The notes: a model not told the origin generated them from the sequence alone. Positions 1 through 10,129 are shown, counted from the first letter of the stretch. The stretch: 64,000 nt of DNA from Salegentibacter salinarum (GCF_900168115.1 NZ_FUZC01000004.1:124001-188000), one strand, 5' to 3'. Numbers and translations: made by a program.

Positions 1-2
1 GA

Positions 3-3000
3 ACCGATATAAAAGGAAATTACACCTATTATAATTCCAAATTTGATGAAGATTTTGGCTGGATCCAAGAAGAAGGTTTAATTGGAAAAACCTGTATGAT
101 TGCCGTGGTAGAAGAAGACAGACCTAAAGTAGAAGAAACTGCTATTAAATGCCTGGAGAATCCTAATGAAACATTTCAAATAGAAATAGGTAAACCAAAA
201 AGGGACGGTAAAGTACGCACCACTGTCTGGGATTTTATTGCCTTATGTGATGCTGATGGAAAGCCTAATGAAATTCAGTGTATAGGGATAGATATTTCAG
301 AAAAAAAAGAGGCAGAGATAGCGCTTAATAGAGCGAAAGAACAATATGAAGGTTTAATACACAGTATAGAAGGTGTTTTCTGGGAAATGGATGCAGAAAC
401 CTTTGAATTTACTTTTGTAAGTGAACAGGCTAAAGATTTAATAGGAATTAGTCCTGAAGACTGGTATAACGATTCTAAGTTTTGGGAAGATCACTTACAT
501 CCTGAAGACCGTGAGTATGCGGTTAATTTCTGTACGAGCCAGGTAAAAAAGGGAAACAACCACAGTTTTGAATATAGAATGCGAAAGACAGATGGCAGTT
601 ATGTTTGGTTAAGTGATGTAGTTTCGGTAGTAAAGGAAAATGGGAGAATCCAATGGCTCAGGGGTATTATGACCGATATCACTAAAAGAAAACAAGCTGA
701 AGAACAAATTCAATTAAGTGAACAGCGTTTTAAAGGTTTGGTACAGGAAGGTGGTGATTTAATCACTATTTTAGATAAAAACGGTGATTATATCTATGCA
801 AGCCCAACTTCCATGAATGTTTTGGGCTTCACACCAGACGATTTTAATAATAGAAATGCTTTTGATTTTATTCATCCGCATGATATTCCCCGGGTACAAA
901 AGGAATTTGCGAAAATAGAGCAGCAAAAAAGACTAGAAATTAGTGGTTTTAGGTTTAAACATAAAAATGGGGGGTGGCGATGGTTAGAAACTACCTTAAC
1001 CAATCTTTCTGATGATCCCGCAGTAAACGGTTATGTTTCTAACGCCAGGGATATTACAGACAAGAAGCGTTTTCAGGAATTAGAGAATTTAGAGCGAAAA
1101 GTCCTGGAAATGAATTTTAAAAAGACTTCCCGATTAAAGGAGATTCTTAATTTTTATGTAACGAACTTAGAGGAGGTAAATCCCAATGCATTCTTCGTTA
1201 TTCAAAAGCTTGAAAACGAGCAATTATCTTATTGGACTTCCGGTAAAATTCCACCTACTCTTGTAGAGGCTTTAAATGAGCAGGGAATTGAAAAAAGAGA
1301 GAAAATATGCTCTGTATTTGAAGACGGAAAACCTATTATTTTAAAAATTAAAACGGCTCCTGATTCCAAGTTAAAAACCATAGCATTAGAAAATGAAATT
1401 GAGTCTTGCTGGACTTACCCCATTATAGATTCAAAAGGAGAGAAGCTTGGGATTTTTACAGTTTTTTATAGGAATGATCCTTTTCCCGCAGAAAAGAAGG
1501 AGCAGAGAAGTATTAAAAGGTCGGTAGGATTGTTACAGCTAATTATTGAATTTCAGTTAAATGAAATTGCTTTGAAGCGTAGTAATCAGCGTTATGAATT
1601 TGTAAATAAAGCTACTGAAGACGCTATGTATGATTGGGATGTTCTCAATGATGAATTAAAGTGGGGAGACGGATTTTACAAAATGGTTGGTACCGATAGG
1701 GAAAATGGCAAATTTCCGCTCGAAAAATGGAGTGAGGGCGTGCATCCCAGGGATTTTGCTGAAGTAAATGAAAGTCTTGAAAATAGTTTAAAGGATAAAA
1801 ATAAAAAGAAATGGTATTCTGAATATCTATTCAGAAAAACTGATGGTTCTTATCTAAGTATTATTGATAATGGGTATATTATTAGAAATGAGAAAGGGGT
1901 AGCCGTAAGAATGATTGGTGTACTTCGCGATGTTTCAGATATTAAAGCTTATGAAAAGGAACTTGAAAATGCAAATGAAAGGTACCGTTATGTAACCAGG
2001 GCCACTTCTGATGCGATTTGGGATTATGACGTTGTTGAAGGAAAATTGTTTTGGGGTGCAGGTTTTGAAACTTTATTCGGCTATAATTTAAACGAGTTTA
2101 AACCGAAACTTTCTAGCTGGTACAACAGAATTCATCCTGAAGATCAGGGGAAAATTGTTAACAGCTTTCAGGAGTTTCTTAGCAGCGAAGATATTATTTG
2201 GGAAGAAGAATATAGGTATAGCAATGCCCAGGGTGATTATTTAGATGTTTTTGACAGAGGTTTTGTAGTACGTGATAAAAATAATAAAGCCCTTAGGGTA
2301 GTAGGAGCAATGCAGGATATTTCGCGTAAGAAACAGTACGAAATATCGCTAAAAAAGCTTAATACTGAATTAAATGAGAGAGCCAAAGAGCTGGTAACTT
2401 CAAATGCAGAATTAGAACAATTTGCCTATGTGGCTTCTCATGATCTACAGGAACCACTGCGTATGGTTACTAGCTTTTTAACCCAATTAGAAAAGAAATA
2501 TGCAGATGTTCTGGACGAGAAAGGCTTATTGTATATAAATTTCGCAGTAGATGGAGCAAAAAGGATGCGACAGATTATTCTGGATCTTTTAGAATTTTCC
2601 AGGGTAGGAAGAACCGAAGATAAACTTGAAAGCGTAGAATTAGATGATATTTTAGAGGAAATAAAACATTTGTACCGCAAAAGAATAGAAGAAAGAAAAG
2701 TAAAGATTATAAGTAAAGACTTACCGGTAATAAAAGTTCCAAAAAGCCCCATAAGGCAGGTATTTCAGAATATTATTAGCAACGCTATTAAATACAGCAA
2801 AGAAGACGTGCATCCCGAGATCACCATTGATTTTCAGGAGACTCAGAATTTCTGGGAATTTAGCATTAAAGATAATGGGATAGGGATTGATAAGGAATAT
2901 TTTGATCGTATTTTTGTGATTTTTCAGCGCTTGCATCATCGGGATGAATACTCAGGTACCGGAATGGGTCTGGCGGTAACTAAAAAAATCATTGAAAATC

Positions 3001-3080
3001 TGGGCGGAAACATTTGGGTAGAATCCCAGGAAGGTAATGGAAGTATTTTTCTCTTCACCATTGCAAAAAATATTGCTTAA
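3..3080 (+). CDS. Multi-PAS sensor histidine kinase (5' truncated by the window)
   Basis: This is a membrane-less, PAS-rich sensor kinase that autophosphorylates on His and passes the phosphate to a response regulator. The frame is open from base 3, so the true start lies upstream; the first ATG inside the window is at 96, in the middle of a PAS fold. Counting from that Met, PAS/PAC units lie at about 1-75 (partial), 85-205, 208-328, 495-625 and 628-755, and a GAF-like segment at about 340-485. HisKA follows with the H-box ASHDLQEPLRM (His782), then an HATPase_c domain with the N-box NIISNAIKYS, G1 DNGIGI and G2 GTGMGLAV. The HisKA/HATPase pair resembles bacteriophytochrome-type kinases that work with Rcp1-like regulators, and such a regulator follows at 3301. 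No transmembrane segment is visible in the part seen. The ligand is unknown. Confidence 0.93.
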   Translation, partial: TDIKGNYTYYNSKFDEDFGWIQEEGLIGKTCMIAVVEEDRPKVEETAIKCLENPNETFQIEIGKPKRDGKVRTTVWDFIALCDADGKPNEIQCIGIDISEKKEAEIALNRAKEQYEGLIHSIEGVFWEMDAETFEFTFVSEQAKDLIGISPEDWYNDSKFWEDHLHPEDREYAVNFCTSQVKKGNNHSFEYRMRKTDGSYVWLSDVVSVVKENGRIQWLRGIMTDITKRKQAEEQIQLSEQRFKGLVQEGGDLITILDKNGDYIYASPTSMNVLGFTPDDFNNRNAFDFIHPHDIPRVQKEFAKIEQQKRLEISGFRFKHKNGGWRWLETTLTNLSDDPAVNGYVSNARDITDKKRFQELENLERKVLEMNFKKTSRLKEILNFYVTNLEEVNPNAFFVIQKLENEQLSYWTSGKIPPTLVEALNEQGIEKREKICSVFEDGKPIILKIKTAPDSKLKTIALENEIESCWTYPIIDSKGEKLGIFTVFYRNDPFPAEKKEQRSIKRSVGLLQLIIEFQLNEIALKRSNQRYEFVNKATEDAMYDWDVLNDELKWGDGFYKMVGTDRENGKFPLEKWSEGVHPRDFAEVNESLENSLKDKNKKKWYSEYLFRKTDGSYLSIIDNGYIIRNEKGVAVRMIGVLRDVSDIKAYEKELENANERYRYVTRATSDAIWDYDVVEGKLFWGAGFETLFGYNLNEFKPKLSSWYNRIHPEDQGKIVNSFQEFLSSEDIIWEEEYRYSNAQGDYLDVFDRGFVVRDKNNKALRVVGAMQDISRKKQYEISLKKLNTELNERAKELVTSNAELEQFAYVASHDLQEPLRMVTSFLTQLEKKYADVLDEKGLLYINFAVDGAKRMRQIILDLLEFSRVGRTEDKLESVELDDILEEIKHLYRKRIEERKVKIISKDLPVIKVPKSPIRQVFQNIISNAIKYSKEDVHPEITIDFQETQNFWEFSIKDNGIGIDKEYFDRIFVIFQRLHHRDEYSGTGMGLAVTKKIIENLGGNIWVESQEGNGSIFLFTIAKNIA

Positions 3081-3241
3081 TTATAAGAGTTTACTTATAA
3101 TAAGTTGAATTTTAGATTTATATTAAAAATGAGTAAGATTTTGAGTTAATTATTGTAAAAATCCGTATATTTTACTCGGTGATCGAGTTTAAAATGCTCT
3201 GGTACTTGTCTCGAATATTAAACAATTATTCATTATGAACT

Positions 3242-3262
3242 TCTCGAGAATTTGCTTCGAGA
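3242..3262 (+). promoter_or_regulatory. Inverted repeat in the leader of the response regulator gene
   Basis: The spacer between kinase and response regulator holds the inverted repeat TCTCGA...TCGAGA (3242-3247 and 3257-3262). A second one, ACTCG-gtgat-CGAGT, lies at 3174-3188, and a further TCTCGA at 3209-3214. They could be a binding site for a regulator or hairpins in the leader RNA. No T-run follows, so they are not a classic terminator. Their role is unknown. Confidence 0.3.
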
Positions 3263-3300
3263 TAGTTACTACTGAAACTTTCAAATAAATTCTTATAGCT

Positions 3301-3729
3301 ATGGAATCTATCCACATACTTTTGGTTGAAGATAATGAAGGCGATATACTTTTGACTTCTGAAGCACTTGAGGATGGTAAAATCCTGAATAAATTAAGTG
3401 TGGTTAGAGATGGAAAAGAAGCTATGGATTTCCTGGATAAAAAAGGAAAACATGTAAAAGCAATTACTCCAGATCTTATTTTATTAGATGTAAATCTTCC
3501 CAAAATGAATGGGCACGAAGTGCTTAAATTCGTAAAGCAGCATAAAGATCTAAAACAAATTCCGGTAATTATGCTCACTACTTCTTCTTCAAAAGAAGAT
3601 ATAGATATTTCTTACCAGAATTATGCAAATTGTTATATCACAAAACCAATAGAAGTAGAAGATTTTATGAAAGCCGTGAACCAAATTGAAGAGTTTTGGG
3701 TGAATTTGGTAAAACATCCCTCTAAATAG
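3301..3729 (+). CDS. Single-domain response regulator, Rcp1-like
   Basis: A stand-alone receiver domain of 142 residues with no output domain. The acidic pocket (Glu10, Asp11), phospho-acceptor Asp63 (in LLDVNLPKMNG), Thr93 and Lys115 (in YITKP) are all present, so it should accept phosphate. Its length and the extended loop before Asp63 fit the Rcp1 group, which pairs with phytochrome-like kinases. It starts 221 bases after the PAS kinase that ends at 3080, on the same strand, so the pair is probably cognate. With no DNA-binding domain, output must be by protein contact or by phosphorelay. Confidence 0.9.
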   Translation: MESIHILLVEDNEGDILLTSEALEDGKILNKLSVVRDGKEAMDFLDKKGKHVKAITPDLILLDVNLPKMNGHEVLKFVKQHKDLKQIPVIMLTTSSSKEDIDISYQNYANCYITKPIEVEDFMKAVNQIEEFWVNLVKHPSK

Positions 3730-3792
3730 CTGTTTTTTCAAAATGTAATTAACATTAAATTTTAAATCTTTGTTAATTAAATTCCTCTTGCA

Positions 3793-3821
3793 TTGTTTTA
3801 ACTTTTTGCCCTATACCTTAT
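3793..3821 (+). promoter_or_regulatory. Candidate promoter of the parE operon
   Basis: TTG at 3793-3795, an 18-base spacer, and TACCTTAT at 3814-3821 approximate the Bacteroidota sigma-A promoter (TTG, 17-20 bases, TAnnTTTG). The start codon lies 29 bases beyond. The -7 element is imperfect in its last two bases. Confidence 0.4.
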
Positions 3822-3849
3822 ATTAGCGCCACAACTCCATGAACCACTT

Positions 3850-5712
3850 ATGAGCCAGGAAACAAAGTATACCGAAGATAATATACGGTCTTTAGACTGG
3901 AAAGAACATATTAGAATGCGTCCCGGGATGTACATTGGTAAGCTTGGGGACGGCTCCAGTGCCGATGATGGGATCTATATTCTCCTCAAAGAAGTGCTGG
4001 ATAACAGTATTGATGAGTTTGTAATGGGCTCTGGGAAAACCATTGAGATATCGGTACAAAACCAAAGGGTTATAGTTCGCGATTACGGGCGTGGAATTCC
4101 GCTTGGGAAAGTAGTAGATGTAGTTTCTAAAATGAATACAGGTGGTAAATATGATTCCCGTGCTTTTAAAAAATCTGTGGGACTTAATGGAGTTGGAACA
4201 AAAGCTGTTAACGCGCTTTCTTCTTATTTTAGAGTAGAATCTTCTAGAGACGGTAAGTCTCACGCTGCTGAATTTGAGCAGGGAGAATTAAAAGACGAAG
4301 AGCATTTAGATGAAACTTCCCGTCGTCGCGGAACCAAAGTGACTTTTGTACCCGATGAGGTTATTTTCAAAAACTTTAAATTCCGAAATGAATATATAGA
4401 GAAAATGCTTAAAAATTATGTGTACCTGAATCCAGGGTTAACCATAATTTTTAACGGTGAGAAATTTTATTCAGAAAACGGACTTAAAGATCTTTTGAAA
4501 GATAGTATTCACGAAGATGAGCGATTATATGAAATTATTCATATGCGCGGAGACGATATTGAAGTAGCTTTAACCCATAGTAAAGCTCAGTACAGTGAAG
4601 AATATCACTCTTTTGTAAATGGACAAAATACTTCCCAGGGAGGAACACACCTTGCCGCTTTTAGAGAGGCAATTGTAAAAACTATTCGTGAATTCTACGG
4701 AAAAAATTACGATGCCAGCGATATTAGAAAATCTATTGTATCAGCGATAAGCATTAAAGTGATGGAACCTGTTTTCGAGAGTCAGACCAAAACAAAACTG
4801 GGTTCTACCGATATGGGAGGGGATATGCCTACTGTTCGGACTCATATTAATGATTTTCTAAAAACCCAACTGGACAATTACCTCCATAAAAATCAGGAGA
4901 CAGCCGATAGGCTTCAGCGTAAAATATTACAGGCCGAAAGGGAGCGAAAAGACCTTTCAGGAATTAGAAAACTGGCAAAAGACCGGGCTAAAAAAGCCAG
5001 TTTACACAATAAAAAATTACGAGATTGCCGAATTCATCTTGGAGACAGCAAAAAAGAACGTTACCTGGAAACTACTTTGTTTATTACCGAGGGAGACTCG
5101 GCTAGTGGATCTATCACCAAATCCCGTGATGTAAATACACAAGCAGTTTTCAGTTTAAAAGGAAAACCTTTGAACAGCTATGGCTTAAGCAAAAAGATCG
5201 TTTATGAAAATGAAGAATTCAATTTGCTGCAAGCCGCGCTTAATATTGAAGAGTCTTTAGAAGATCTTAGGTATAATAATATTGTAATTGCTACTGATGC
5301 TGATGTAGATGGGATGCATATTAGGTTATTGCTAATTACGTTTTTCCTTCAGTTTTTTCCCGAATTGATCAAGGAAAATCATTTATATATTCTGCAAACT
5401 CCTTTATTCAGGGTTCGAAATAAGAAAGAGACCATTTATTGCTATAGCGAAACCGAAAGAAGAAATGCGGTAGAAAAACTCACCGGAAAAGCCGAAATCA
5501 CCCGATTTAAAGGTTTAGGTGAAATCTCTCCCGATGAATTCAAGCATTTTATTGGTGACAATATTCGTTTAGATCCCGTGATGCTGGATAAAGAAAAGTC
5601 TATAGACGAAATGCTTAATTTCTATATGGGAAAAAATACGCCAGACAGGCAGGAATTCATTATTGATAACCTTAAAGTTGAACTTGATCTTATTGAAGAG
5701 TTAGGCTTATGA
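3850..5712 (+). CDS. parE: DNA topoisomerase IV subunit B (ATPase)
   Basis: ParE is the ATP-hydrolysing half of topoisomerase IV, which decatenates daughter chromosomes and relaxes supercoils. The GHKL ATPase domain is at the N terminus (RPGMYIG, then the Mg2+ ligand region [12 protein letters not shown], then GRGIP and GVG motifs to about residue 120). A transducer domain follows, and the TOPRIM domain carries EGDSASG and [10 protein letters not shown]. At 620 residues it has the short length of ParE/GyrB proteins without the GyrB insert. It is identified as ParE rather than GyrB because parC lies downstream, separated only by a small gene whose start overlaps the parE stop by four bases (ATGA). 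The gene is presumably essential and constitutively expressed. Confidence 0.95.
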   Translation: MSQETKYTEDNIRSLDWKEHIRMRPGMYIGKLGDGSSADDGIYILLKEVLDNSIDEFVMGSGKTIEISVQNQRVIVRDYGRGIPLGKVVDVVSKMNTGGKYDSRAFKKSVGLNGVGTKAVNALSSYFRVESSRDGKSHAAEFEQGELKDEEHLDETSRRRGTKVTFVPDEVIFKNFKFRNEYIEKMLKNYVYLNPGLTIIFNGEKFYSENGLKDLLKDSIHEDERLYEIIHMRGDDIEVALTHSKAQYSEEYHSFVNGQNTSQGGTHLAAFREAIVKTIREFYGKNYDASDIRKSIVSAISIKVMEPVFESQTKTKLGSTDMGGDMPTVRTHINDFLKTQLDNYLHKNQETADRLQRKILQAERERKDLSGIRKLAKDRAKKASLHNKKLRDCRIHLGDSKKERYLETTLFITEGDSASGSITKSRDVNTQAVFSLKGKPLNSYGLSKKIVYENEEFNLLQAALNIEESLEDLRYNNIVIATDADVDGMHIRLLLITFFLQFFPELIKENHLYILQTPLFRVRNKKETIYCYSETERRNAVEKLTGKAEITRFKGLGEISPDEFKHFIGDNIRLDPVMLDKEKSIDEMLNFYMGKNTPDRQEFIIDNLKVELDLIEELGL

Positions 5713-6191
5713 GGTTCAGCAATAAGAATGAAGTAAAAATAGTACCTTCTATTTACATTGTATTGGTGGCGATTTTCGTCACCAATATTTTTGTGAATAT
5801 CGAGCTTATGAGTAGCGATGAACCGGTAAGGTTTAGTCATTACCTGCCAAATATTGTGGTACTTTTACTTGGTTTTTATATCCATAGAATAGGCCAGAGT
5901 TTCGACTTTGACAGCGATGGTGAAACGGTTAATCTCAAGAATAACGGGGTTTTCTTTTCAAAATTTATGGAATACCGGGTAAAGAAAGCTGAATTCCCTA
6001 AGAGAAAACTGGGGAAATTCAGGATAAGCGATTACTTTTTTTATTCCGCAGTAACAATTTATATAAGTTCCCGCCGAAGACGCGGCTACAAAAAATATAC
6101 TTTTAACACTACTTTTCTCCACCGTAAAAAGAAGCGTGGCATGATAGCTTCTATGCAGAAAATAGTAGACAATCAAAAAACTACAGCTTAA
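5709..6191 (+). CDS. Small membrane protein between parE and parC
   Basis: I do not recognise a named family. The 160-residue product has two hydrophobic segments (about 12-32 and 47-62), and the rest is basic and soluble, with a run of arginines near residues 122-126. The start overlaps the parE stop (ATGA) and the stop abuts the parC start with one shared base, so it must be translated from the same mRNA as the topoisomerase subunits. The tight coupling makes it a real gene. A role at the membrane in chromosome segregation is only a guess. Confidence 0.85.
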   Translation: MRFSNKNEVKIVPSIYIVLVAIFVTNIFVNIELMSSDEPVRFSHYLPNIVVLLLGFYIHRIGQSFDFDSDGETVNLKNNGVFFSKFMEYRVKKAEFPKRKLGKFRISDYFFYSAVTIYISSRRRRGYKKYTFNTTFLHRKKKRGMIASMQKIVDNQKTTA

Positions 6192-8839
6192 TGGAAGAAA
6201 ACCAGGAAGAAGCTAAAGATGAACATTTAGAACAACCAAAAGAAGAGCTTATAAAGGTAACCGGTATGTACAAAGACTGGTTTCTGGATTATGCTTCTTA
6301 TGTGATTCTTGAACGTGCGGTACCTGCCATGGAAGATGGTTTTAAACCGGTGCAGCGCCGTATCATGCATTCTATGAAAGATCTGGACGATGGTCGTTAC
6401 AATAAAGTAGCGAATATCGTTGGGCATACCATGCAGTATCACCCGCACGGTGATGCTAGTATTGGGGATGCCATGGTGCAAATAGGCCAAAAGGATATTC
6501 TTATAGATACCCAGGGAAACTGGGGAAATATTTTAACTGGAGACCGTTCTGCGGCACCAAGGTATATTGAAGCTCGTTTATCAAAATTTGCGCTGGAAGT
6601 TCTCTTTAATCCCAAGTTAACCGAATGGCAACTTTCTTATGATGGGAGAAAGAAGGAACCGGTAAATCTTCCAGTAAAATTCCCGATGTTACTCGCGCAG
6701 GGTGCTGAAGGGATTGCAGTTGGTTTAAGTACTCGCGTACTTCCGCATAATTTTAATGAGCTTATAGATGCTTCTATAAAACATTTAAAAGGAAAAAAAT
6801 TCACCATATTCCCCGATTTCCCAACCGGTGGAATTGCAGATATTTCCAATTATAACGACGGAAAACGTGGTGGCCGCGTAAGAGTGAGGGCAAAAATTAG
6901 TCAGTATGACAAAAACACCCTTGCGATTACTGAAATTCCCTACGGAACTACAACCACAACTTTAATTGATTCTATTTTAAAGGCGAACGATAAAGGAAAA
7001 ATTAAAGTAAAAAAGATCGAGGATAACACCGCTGCGGAAGTGGAGATCCTTATTCATTTACCAAACAACATTTCTCCAGACAGGACTATAGATGCGCTTT
7101 ACGCTTTTACTAGTTGCGAGAATTCTATCGCACCCCTGGGTTGTGTAATTATAGACAATAAACCAATTTTCCTTGGAGTTTCTGAAATATTACGAAGCTC
7201 TACAGATCATACGCTTCATTTATTGAAGAGGGAATTAGAGATTACCCTTGAGGAACTCGAAGAACAGTGGCATTTTTCATCATTAGAGCGAATTTTTATC
7301 GAAAAACGAATCTATCGCGAGATTGAAGAGGAGGAAACCTGGGATGGAGTAATCAATGCCATAGATGAAGGTTTAAAACCACATATAAAACATTTGAAGC
7401 GTGCCGTAACCCGGGATGATATCACCAGGCTTACCGAAATTAGGATTAAAAGAATTTCGAAATTTGATTTAGATAAAGCACAGCAGAAGATTGAAGCCCT
7501 GGAAGATGAGATCGCAAAAGTAAAACACCATTTAGATCATTTGGTAGATTATGCGATTGCTTATTTTACCAAACTCAAAAAAGATTACGGTCATGATAAA
7601 GATCGAAAAACAGAGCTTCGCATTTTTGATGATATTGAAGCGACCAAAGTGGTTATTAGAAATTCCAAACTTTATGTAAACCGTAAAGAAGGGTTTATTG
7701 GTACCGCGCTTAAGAAAGATGAATATGTTACCGATTGTAGCGATATAGACGATATAATTTGTTTCACTGCCGACGGGAAAATGATGGTGACCAAGGTTGA
7801 TAGCAAAACCTTTGTTGGAAAAGATATCATACACGTCGCTATTTTCAAGAAAAAAGATAAGCGCACCATTTATAATATGATTTATCGTGATGGAAAGGGT
7901 GGTGCATCATACATTAAACGTTTTTCGGTAACCTCGGTTACCAGAGATAAGGAATATGACTTATCCCAAGGAAAAAAAGATTCAAAAGTACATTATTTTT
8001 CAGCAAACCCTAATGGTGAAGCAGAAGTGGTGACTATTTTCCTGCGACAGGTTGGAAGTATCAAAAAATTAAAATTTGACGTAGACTTTGCCGATATGCT
8101 TATTAAAGGCAGAAACGTAAAGGGAAATATTGTTACAAAATACGCCATAAAACGCGTAGAATTAAAAGAAGAAGGTGTTTCTACCTTAAAACCAAGGAGA
8201 ATTTGGTTTGATGAAACCGTAAAAAGATTGAATGTAGATGAACGTGGGGAACTTCTTGGAGAATTTAAGGGAGAAGATAGAATTTTAATCGTAACCCAGG
8301 ATGGAATTGCGAAAACTATAATTCCTGAGCTTACTACCCGTTTTGATGAAGAAATGGTGGTGTTGGAAAAATGGATGCCGAAGAAACCAATTTCAGCAAT
8401 TTACTGGGAACCCGAAAAGGAGCGTTTTTATGTAAAACGTTTTTTAATTGAAAATCCGGATAGAGAAGAAAAATTTATCAGCGATCATGAGAACTCATAT
8501 TTGGAACTGGTTTCTACCGATTATTATCCGCAAGCGGAAATTATTTTTTCTAAACAACGTGGAAAAGAACAGCGTCCCAACGAAGAAGTGAATATTGAAG
8601 AATTCATTTCGGTAAAAGGGATTAAGGCTCTTGGAAACCAATTAACTACCGATAAAGTAAAGCAAATAAACCCTTTAGATCCTTTGCCTTATGAAGAGGA
8701 AGAAGAGGTTCCGGCAGAAGATATAGAAGTAGTAGAGGAAGAATCTGTTTCAGATGAAAAAGCCAAACTGAATATTGTTCGAAAAAAGGAGGATTCCGGT
8801 GATTCTTCCGAAAGTCAGACTAAATTATTTGATGAGTAA
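6191..8839 (+). CDS. parC: DNA topoisomerase IV subunit A
   Basis: ParC is the DNA-breakage and rejoining half of topoisomerase IV. The winged-helix region has HPHGDASIGDAM (residues 84-95) and the catalytic tyrosine Tyr125 in AAPRYIEARL; the C-terminal half (about 500-800) is the beta-pinwheel DNA-wrapping domain. The C-terminal tail (about 825-882) is acidic and low-complexity. The position matching GyrA Ser83 / ParC Ser80 of E. coli, the main quinolone contact, is Ala89 here, while the acidic partner Asp93 is kept. As far as I recall, this Ala is common in Bacteroidota ParC. The gene is in an operon with parE and is followed without a gap by mscL. Confidence 0.95.
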   Translation: MEENQEEAKDEHLEQPKEELIKVTGMYKDWFLDYASYVILERAVPAMEDGFKPVQRRIMHSMKDLDDGRYNKVANIVGHTMQYHPHGDASIGDAMVQIGQKDILIDTQGNWGNILTGDRSAAPRYIEARLSKFALEVLFNPKLTEWQLSYDGRKKEPVNLPVKFPMLLAQGAEGIAVGLSTRVLPHNFNELIDASIKHLKGKKFTIFPDFPTGGIADISNYNDGKRGGRVRVRAKISQYDKNTLAITEIPYGTTTTTLIDSILKANDKGKIKVKKIEDNTAAEVEILIHLPNNISPDRTIDALYAFTSCENSIAPLGCVIIDNKPIFLGVSEILRSSTDHTLHLLKRELEITLEELEEQWHFSSLERIFIEKRIYREIEEEETWDGVINAIDEGLKPHIKHLKRAVTRDDITRLTEIRIKRISKFDLDKAQQKIEALEDEIAKVKHHLDHLVDYAIAYFTKLKKDYGHDKDRKTELRIFDDIEATKVVIRNSKLYVNRKEGFIGTALKKDEYVTDCSDIDDIICFTADGKMMVTKVDSKTFVGKDIIHVAIFKKKDKRTIYNMIYRDGKGGASYIKRFSVTSVTRDKEYDLSQGKKDSKVHYFSANPNGEAEVVTIFLRQVGSIKKLKFDVDFADMLIKGRNVKGNIVTKYAIKRVELKEEGVSTLKPRRIWFDETVKRLNVDERGELLGEFKGEDRILIVTQDGIAKTIIPELTTRFDEEMVVLEKWMPKKPISAIYWEPEKERFYVKRFLIENPDREEKFISDHENSYLELVSTDYYPQAEIIFSKQRGKEQRPNEEVNIEEFISVKGIKALGNQLTTDKVKQINPLDPLPYEEEEEVPAEDIEVVEEESVSDEKAKLNIVRKKEDSGDSSESQTKLFDE

Positions 8840-9295
8840 ATGAGTATTTTAAAAGAATTCAAGGAATTTGCCATAAAAGGAAATATGGTAGATATGGCCG
8901 TGGGGATCATCATCGGGACGGCTTTTAATTCAGTGGTCAATACTTTGGTAAAAGAAGTAGTAATGCCTCCTTTAAGCCTAATGACCGATGGTATTGAATT
9001 CGCTAATAAAAAGTGGGTACTCCGGGAAGGTGTTGCGGAAGCAGAAGGAGTAACGCTTGTGGAAGAAGTGGCCGTAGGTTACGGTGCTTTAATTGAATCT
9101 TTACTGGATTTTCTTATAATTGGCATGACGATCTTCCTGGTGATAAAATTTATGAATCGTTTTAGAAGTAAGGCCGAAAACCCTGAAGATAAGCGGGAAG
9201 TTACCCCAAAAGATATTGAGCTGCTTTCCAAAATGAATCATCTAATGGAAGAACAAAACCAGTTGCTTAAAAATAACTTTTCAAACAAAAAATAG
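8840..9295 (+). CDS. mscL: Large-conductance mechanosensitive channel MscL
   Basis: MscL opens under membrane tension to release solutes during osmotic downshock. The 151-residue product has the family hallmarks: the N-terminal amphipathic helix KEFKEFAIKGNMVDMAVG, TM1 (about 15-45, with the tight GIIIGTAFNSVV packing), a periplasmic loop, TM2 (about 84-104), and a charged C-terminal helical bundle. Its ATG begins on the base after the parC stop, so it is probably co-transcribed with the topoisomerase IV genes. Confidence 0.95.
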   Translation: MSILKEFKEFAIKGNMVDMAVGIIIGTAFNSVVNTLVKEVVMPPLSLMTDGIEFANKKWVLREGVAEAEGVTLVEEVAVGYGALIESLLDFLIIGMTIFLVIKFMNRFRSKAENPEDKREVTPKDIELLSKMNHLMEEQNQLLKNNFSNKK

Positions 9296-9297
9296 GC

Positions 9298-9672
9298 TTA
9301 TTTAACGCGGTCTACCTGGCCGCGTTGTTTTTTATCCTGCCCTACAATTCCGTATTCGAACGTATAACCGTCTTTATTAGTAGTAAGGATCTTGATATGG
9401 ACTGGCTTTTCTTCAGCCATACTCTTAGGATTTAAATTCTTAAGAATATACTCGCAGTCATTGATCCATCTAACAGACGAGGTGTCAGATTTCCCCTGGA
9501 ATTCATCAATTTCTATAGAATCATTCCTTTTAAAGGTAGAAGTAGCTAATTCGCCGTTTAAATAGGTTTTATACTCAAACGTACCGGTTTTAAAATCTGT
9601 GCAATTTCTCTCGGGTTCAAAACAACTTGTGAAAATAAAAAGGAGGCTTAATACTGCTAAAATCTTCTTCAT
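9298..9672 (-). CDS. Small putative lipoprotein
   Basis: The product is 124 residues from the ATG at 9670-9672, chosen because a signal peptide starts exactly there: basic KK, a hydrophobic core and the lipobox FTSC with Cys17. The frame is open further upstream, but that part is antisense-like sequence with no signal peptide and runs into the upstream regulator gene. The mature part is beta-rich with two further cysteines (24 and 73). The N-terminal sequence after the lipobox resembles small flavobacterial lipoproteins that start with a DNA-topology-independent FKTG...Y motif. No function can be assigned. It faces mscL tail to tail with a two-base gap. Confidence 0.75.
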   Translation of the reverse strand: MKKILAVLSLLFIFTSCFEPERNCTDFKTGTFEYKTYLNGELATSTFKRNDSIEIDEFQGKSDTSSVRWINDCEYILKNLNPKSMAEEKPVHIKILTTNKDGYTFEYGIVGQDKKQRGQVDRVK

Positions 9673-9721
9673 AATGGCAATCGCTTTTAAAATGCAAAAT
9701 AAACCTATTTTAACCGGACTG

Positions 9722-10129
9722 TCAATTTTCAAAGGCCTCAAAAGTGCCATCTTCATAAAAAATAACAATTCTTCTAATCGGTTTGCTTTTTCCCTGCTGC
9801 GGAAATGTAAATGGGACTTTATCATTCTCAGGAATGGGTTCTGTTTGAGGTGGAGCAGTAGAAACTTCATTTTTAATTTCCGGCTCAGGGGAAGGTTCTT
9901 CTGCAGGAGGGAAACTTCCTTTACCATTTAACAGCCAATATAATTCAACTTCGGGAAAAGACTTTACAACCTTCATCACAAAATCTAAACTCGGCTTATT
10001 TCTACCGGATAGAATATGCGAAATAGAAGAGCGTCCTACTTCAATCTTATCGGCGAAACCAGCAGCCGATAACTCATAAAATTCAAGGATTTTATGCAAG
10101 CGTTTAGAAAAGTCTTCGGTGTTTACCAT
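9722..10129 (-). CDS. XRE-family HTH transcriptional regulator
   Basis: A 135-residue DNA-binding protein. The N-terminal Cro/CI-type HTH is at about residues 8-66 (FADKIEVGRSSISHILSGRNKPS). A proline- and glutamate-rich linker (about 72-115) is followed by a short conserved tail ending in IVIFYEDGTFEAFEN. This layout (HTH, disordered linker, short C-terminal strand) is common in Flavobacteriia. It is divergent from an M14 peptidase gene, and the 278 bases between the two start codons hold six copies of a 12-bp palindrome, TTACAnnTGTAA or close to it. One covers this gene's own likely -7 element. It therefore looks like an autorepressor that also controls the peptidase. The effector is unknown. 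Confidence 0.88.
   Translation of the reverse strand: MVNTEDFSKRLHKILEFYELSAAGFADKIEVGRSSISHILSGRNKPSLDFVMKVVKSFPEVELYWLLNGKGSFPPAEEPSPEPEIKNEVSTAPPQTEPIPENDKVPFTFPQQGKSKPIRRIVIFYEDGTFEAFEN

Noticed and set aside
9599-9931. 110-residue plus-strand frame over the lipoprotein and XRE genes
   Set aside because: Antisense shadow with no domain and biased composition.
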